Part shown: positions 61,046-64,000 of the stretch, piece after piece
How positions within the stretch are numbered: the stretch's first letter is position 1
Layout: each line of letters opens with the position of its first letter
Origin: Megaleporinus macrocephalus
Lineage: Eukaryota > Chordata > Actinopteri > Characiformes > Anostomidae
Direction: 5' to 3'
DNA length: 64,000 bases
Assembly (NCBI GenBank): GCA_021613375.1
Contig: CM038725.1
Location: 12,133,589-12,197,588, forward strand
Translations under genes and position numbers: made by a program
The notes under the pieces: generated by a model
The model's input: only the letters and a program-made list of their open reading frames with translations
Database searches by the model: none
Told to the model about the DNA's origin: nothing

Positions 61046-62639
61046 CTGTGCCCACAGAGATGAAACTAATTCCTAAGAATGCAGGCTACTTAGCAGTGGA
61101 GTTAGAATAATGACAACAGTACACCCTGTTACACATGTTGGAAAGAGGAACTGCTGGATCAGTAGATTTCTACAAACTTCTGAACATCTACTTATATTAA
61201 AATGGGTGATGGATTAAGTACTGAAGCGCTATAAGGAAGTTAGTCTTTCATGCACTCCACAATACTACCAGGAAATGTTCCACAACTCCCTAATGTCTAG
61301 AAGGCCATCTTCAAGGAGTGAGCCCAGAGTAGAGGAGCAAAGGTGAGTCCAGTACTAGCAAGTACTTCACACTCAAACATGACCCTTTGCCGCCTAAAAC
61401 ACTGGGAAACGTTTAGCCAATCTGCATTGCTTAAAGTTAAAACACGGAAGTACGCACACAACCTAAAGGAGAACTCCACCAAAATTTTCTACATAATTCA
61501 GTGGCTAAAATATAAGCAAACTCATTCAGATTGGTTTAGTGTGAAATGGTTCATTTGTACAGAAACTTGTGTCCGCAAATGTCCACAACACAAATATAGC
61601 TATTACATGTACTATCCAAAACCACTAGAGACCCCCCACACACCTTCTGGGTTGTTACATGTAATGTTGATAATAAAATAATAGAAACTCTTTGGAGACT
61701 AGTTTTCATTGGAGCTATCTTTATGTAGCCTGTCATCTTGTATATGTATTAAAATACATTACAGGCCTAATATTAATGATAAAACTATCATATAACAATG
61801 TCTCAGACTTGTCTCATGCTGTGTATTCATAATTAGGAGTGGATTAATGGCACTTATTCATGCCCTATATAGTTCCTTCTACTGCACTTACCAGTTACCC
61901 TCTGTTAAACAACTAAACTGATATTAATACATTTGTCTGCATGTACTTTGCTTAACCATCTAAAACAACATCACTCTTAAACTGTAAAAGAATTATTCTA
62001 CTCATAGCCCCCTATATGACGCAGTTATGCAGAGCTTGTTTCTTTTTTATTTAAACTTTTTTACAGATTTATGATCAGTCAGCAACATCAAACCTTCAAA
62101 ATGAGTTTTAAACTGTAAAAAGATTTTTTTTTATGCTAATAGATCATATCGAATAACCCTTTAAGAATGTACCAGACCAATAACGATACTGAGTATCATA
62201 TATCTCTGCAGCCCTATTCATTACCATTTCATCCAATAAAGTATGTCATGGAGCTTTTAGAAGCTTTAAACGTTTAAACAATACACATCAAACCACACCG
62301 GGGTTTTTCTGACATGTTAACCGTTTATTTACTGAGAAATTCTGAAACATCGGTGAAGATCCACTTTTAAGTTACTAAACTTTTACGTTCTCGAGTCACA
62401 TGTCAAGTAAGCGCCACCGTCGCTCACATGAAGCTAGACAACGAACTAAACTCTGACCAATAACTTACACCACTCAGGCTTTAGTGTTAGGCTGGTTTGA
62501 AGAAGTAAACAGAACAGTCTGATCGGTGTAAGTGAATTTGAAGACAGCGGTCGAGCCTGTCGCTGCGATTAACTACAGACAGTAAAGCACTGCAGACCAG
62601 CGCGTTACAGCAGCAGATGATCAGATATGAGATGTTTCA

Positions 62640-62700
62640 ACGAGATACTGTACCTTGAGTTCCTCTCCGAGCTCGACTGAATGGATGCGCTTTACACACA
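62640..62700 (-). promoter_or_regulatory. mfsd10: probable non-coding first exon/promoter of mfsd10
   Basis: On the minus strand, gagaggaactcaag|GTACAG at 62654 is a plausible donor for a non-coding first exon that would join the acceptor at 61046. A CA-rich microsatellite lies immediately upstream. Inferred from splice-like sequence only. Confidence 0.4.
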
Positions 62701-62707
62701 CTCTGTC

Positions 62708-62770
62708 TATCACACACACACTCACACACACACACACTCACACACTAACACACACACTCACACACAGACA
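62708..62770. repeat. (CA)n microsatellite with CT interruptions
   Basis: ACACAC tracts broken by ctc units just upstream of the presumed mfsd10 first exon. Confidence 0.9.
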
Positions 62771-62883
62771 CACCGCTCTGTTTCTCAACCAGGAAGAGGC
62801 TTCAGCAAGGGAGTGACGCACAGAGGAGGAAGCCGAGCGGCTATTGGGAAAATAAAGCCGGAACGAGTTTTCACTAGAAAAGA

Positions 62884-64000
62884 GAAAAACTAAACCCTAA
62901 ACTCTATAAAACTCTTCAGTAGGAGAAACACTAAAACCTGAACTCTATAAAACTTTTCAGTAGGAGAAACACTAAAACCTGAACTCTATAAAACTTTTCA
63001 GTAGGAGAAACACTAAAACCTGAACTCTATAAAACTCTTCAGTAGGAGAAACACTAAAACCTGAACTCTATAAAACTCTTCAGTAGGAGAAACACTAAAA
63101 CCTGAACTCTATAAAACTCTTCAGTAGGAGAAACACTAAAACCTGTAGAGCTCTACAGTAGGAGAAACACCAAAACCTGAACTCTATAAAACTCTTCAGT
63201 AGAAGAAACACTAAAACCTGTAGAGCTCTTCAGTAGGAGAATCACTAAAACCTGAACTCTATAAAATTCTTCAGTAGGAGAAACACTAAAACCTCTAGAG
63301 CTCTTCAGTAGGAGAATCACTAAAACCTCTAGAGCTCTTCAGTAGGAGAAACACTAAAACCTCTAGAGCTCTTCAGTAGGAGAATCACTAAAACCTGAAC
63401 TCTATAAAACTCTTCAGTAGGAGAAACACTAAAACCTGAACTCTATAAAACTCTTCAGTAGGAGAAACACTAAAACCTGTAGAGCTCTACAGTAGGCTCT
63501 GAACTCTATAAAATTCTTCAGTAGGAGAAACACTAAAACCTGTAGAGATCTTCAGTAGGAGAATCACTAAAACCTGAACTCTATAAAACTCTTCAGTAGG
63601 AGAAACACTAAAACCTGAACTCTATAAAACTCATCAGTAGGAGAATCACTAAAACCTGAACTCTATAAAACTCTTCCGTAGGAGAAACACTAAAACCTGT
63701 AGAGCTCTACAGTAGGAGAACACCAAAACTTGAGCTCTAAAACTCTTCAGCAGGAGAAAAACTAAAACCTGTAGAGCTCTACAGTAGGAGAACACCAAAA
63801 CATGAGCTCTATAAAACTCTTCAGCAGGAGAAAAACTAAACCCTGAACTCTATAAAACTCTTCAGTAGGAGAAACACTAAAACCTGTAGAGCTCTACAGT
63901 AGGAGAATCACTAAAACCTGAACTCTATAAAATTCTTCAGTAGGAGAAACACTAAAACCTGAACTCTATAAAACTCTTCAGAAGGAGAAACACTAAAACC
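62884..64000. repeat. 41/32-bp minisatellite running off the window
   Basis: Long unit: cactaaaacctgaactctat, then aaaactcttcagtaggagaa, then a (41 bp). Short unit: actaaaacctgtagagctct, then tcagtaggagaa. The two unit types are interspersed in about 28-30 copies, with no gene. The array continues to the last base, so its end is unknown. Confidence 0.95.

Overview
This 64 kb window is vertebrate nuclear DNA, almost certainly from a ray-finned fish. All genes are split into short exons with GT-AG introns (one GC-AG). The coding sequences match vertebrate families. Intergenic and intronic DNA is dense with fish-type mobile elements: hAT-like MITEs, Tc1, L1/L2-like LINEs, solo LTRs, tRNA-derived SINEs and large foldback repeats. 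The particular foldback and 'GACGATAT' repeats suggest an ostariophysan fish (characin, catfish or electric-fish relative); that is inference from remembered repeat families, not from a search.

Five protein-coding loci were reconstructed exon by exon, with reading frame checked across every junction. (1) 283-5144, minus: an alpha-arrestin (arrdc3-like), six exons, its last exon lying outside the window. (2) 13593-22527, minus: a tandem paralogue about 88% identical over the shared 288 residues, complete (502 aa), with a proline-rich decapeptide array and two PPxY motifs. (3) 28264-35070, plus: pmpca, mitochondrial processing peptidase alpha subunit, 13 exons, 517 aa. (4) 39016-47682, minus: inpp5e, the ciliary phosphoinositide 5-phosphatase, 10 coding exons, 645 aa, ending in a CaaX box. 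(5) 50976-60983, minus: mfsd10, an MFS transporter, 12 coding exons, 451 aa. Pmpca and inpp5e are convergent, the same arrangement as I recall for human 9q34.

Between the genes: 5.1-13.6 kb holds a hAT-like element carrying a 36-bp minisatellite and an L2-like LINE carrying a 58-bp minisatellite and a CA array. 22.5-28.3 kb holds the second arrestin promoter, trinucleotide arrays, a SINE, a solo LTR and an 11-12 bp minisatellite that stops about 100 bp before the pmpca start codon. 35.1-39.0 kb is mostly plain 3' flank. 47.7-51.0 kb holds the probable inpp5e 5' non-coding exon, a near-perfect 61-bp hairpin and a hAT MITE. 62.9 kb to the end is a minisatellite upstream of mfsd10.

The genes do not form one pathway; they are ordinary housekeeping or signalling genes. 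I found no new enzymatic or defence system. The notable biology is the mobile-element architecture: target-site duplications readable by eye, minisatellites born inside transposons, hairpin-forming introns, and the tandem arrestin pair. Very long apparent open frames at 6.0-7.7 kb and 8.1-9.8 kb are minisatellite artefacts, not genes.
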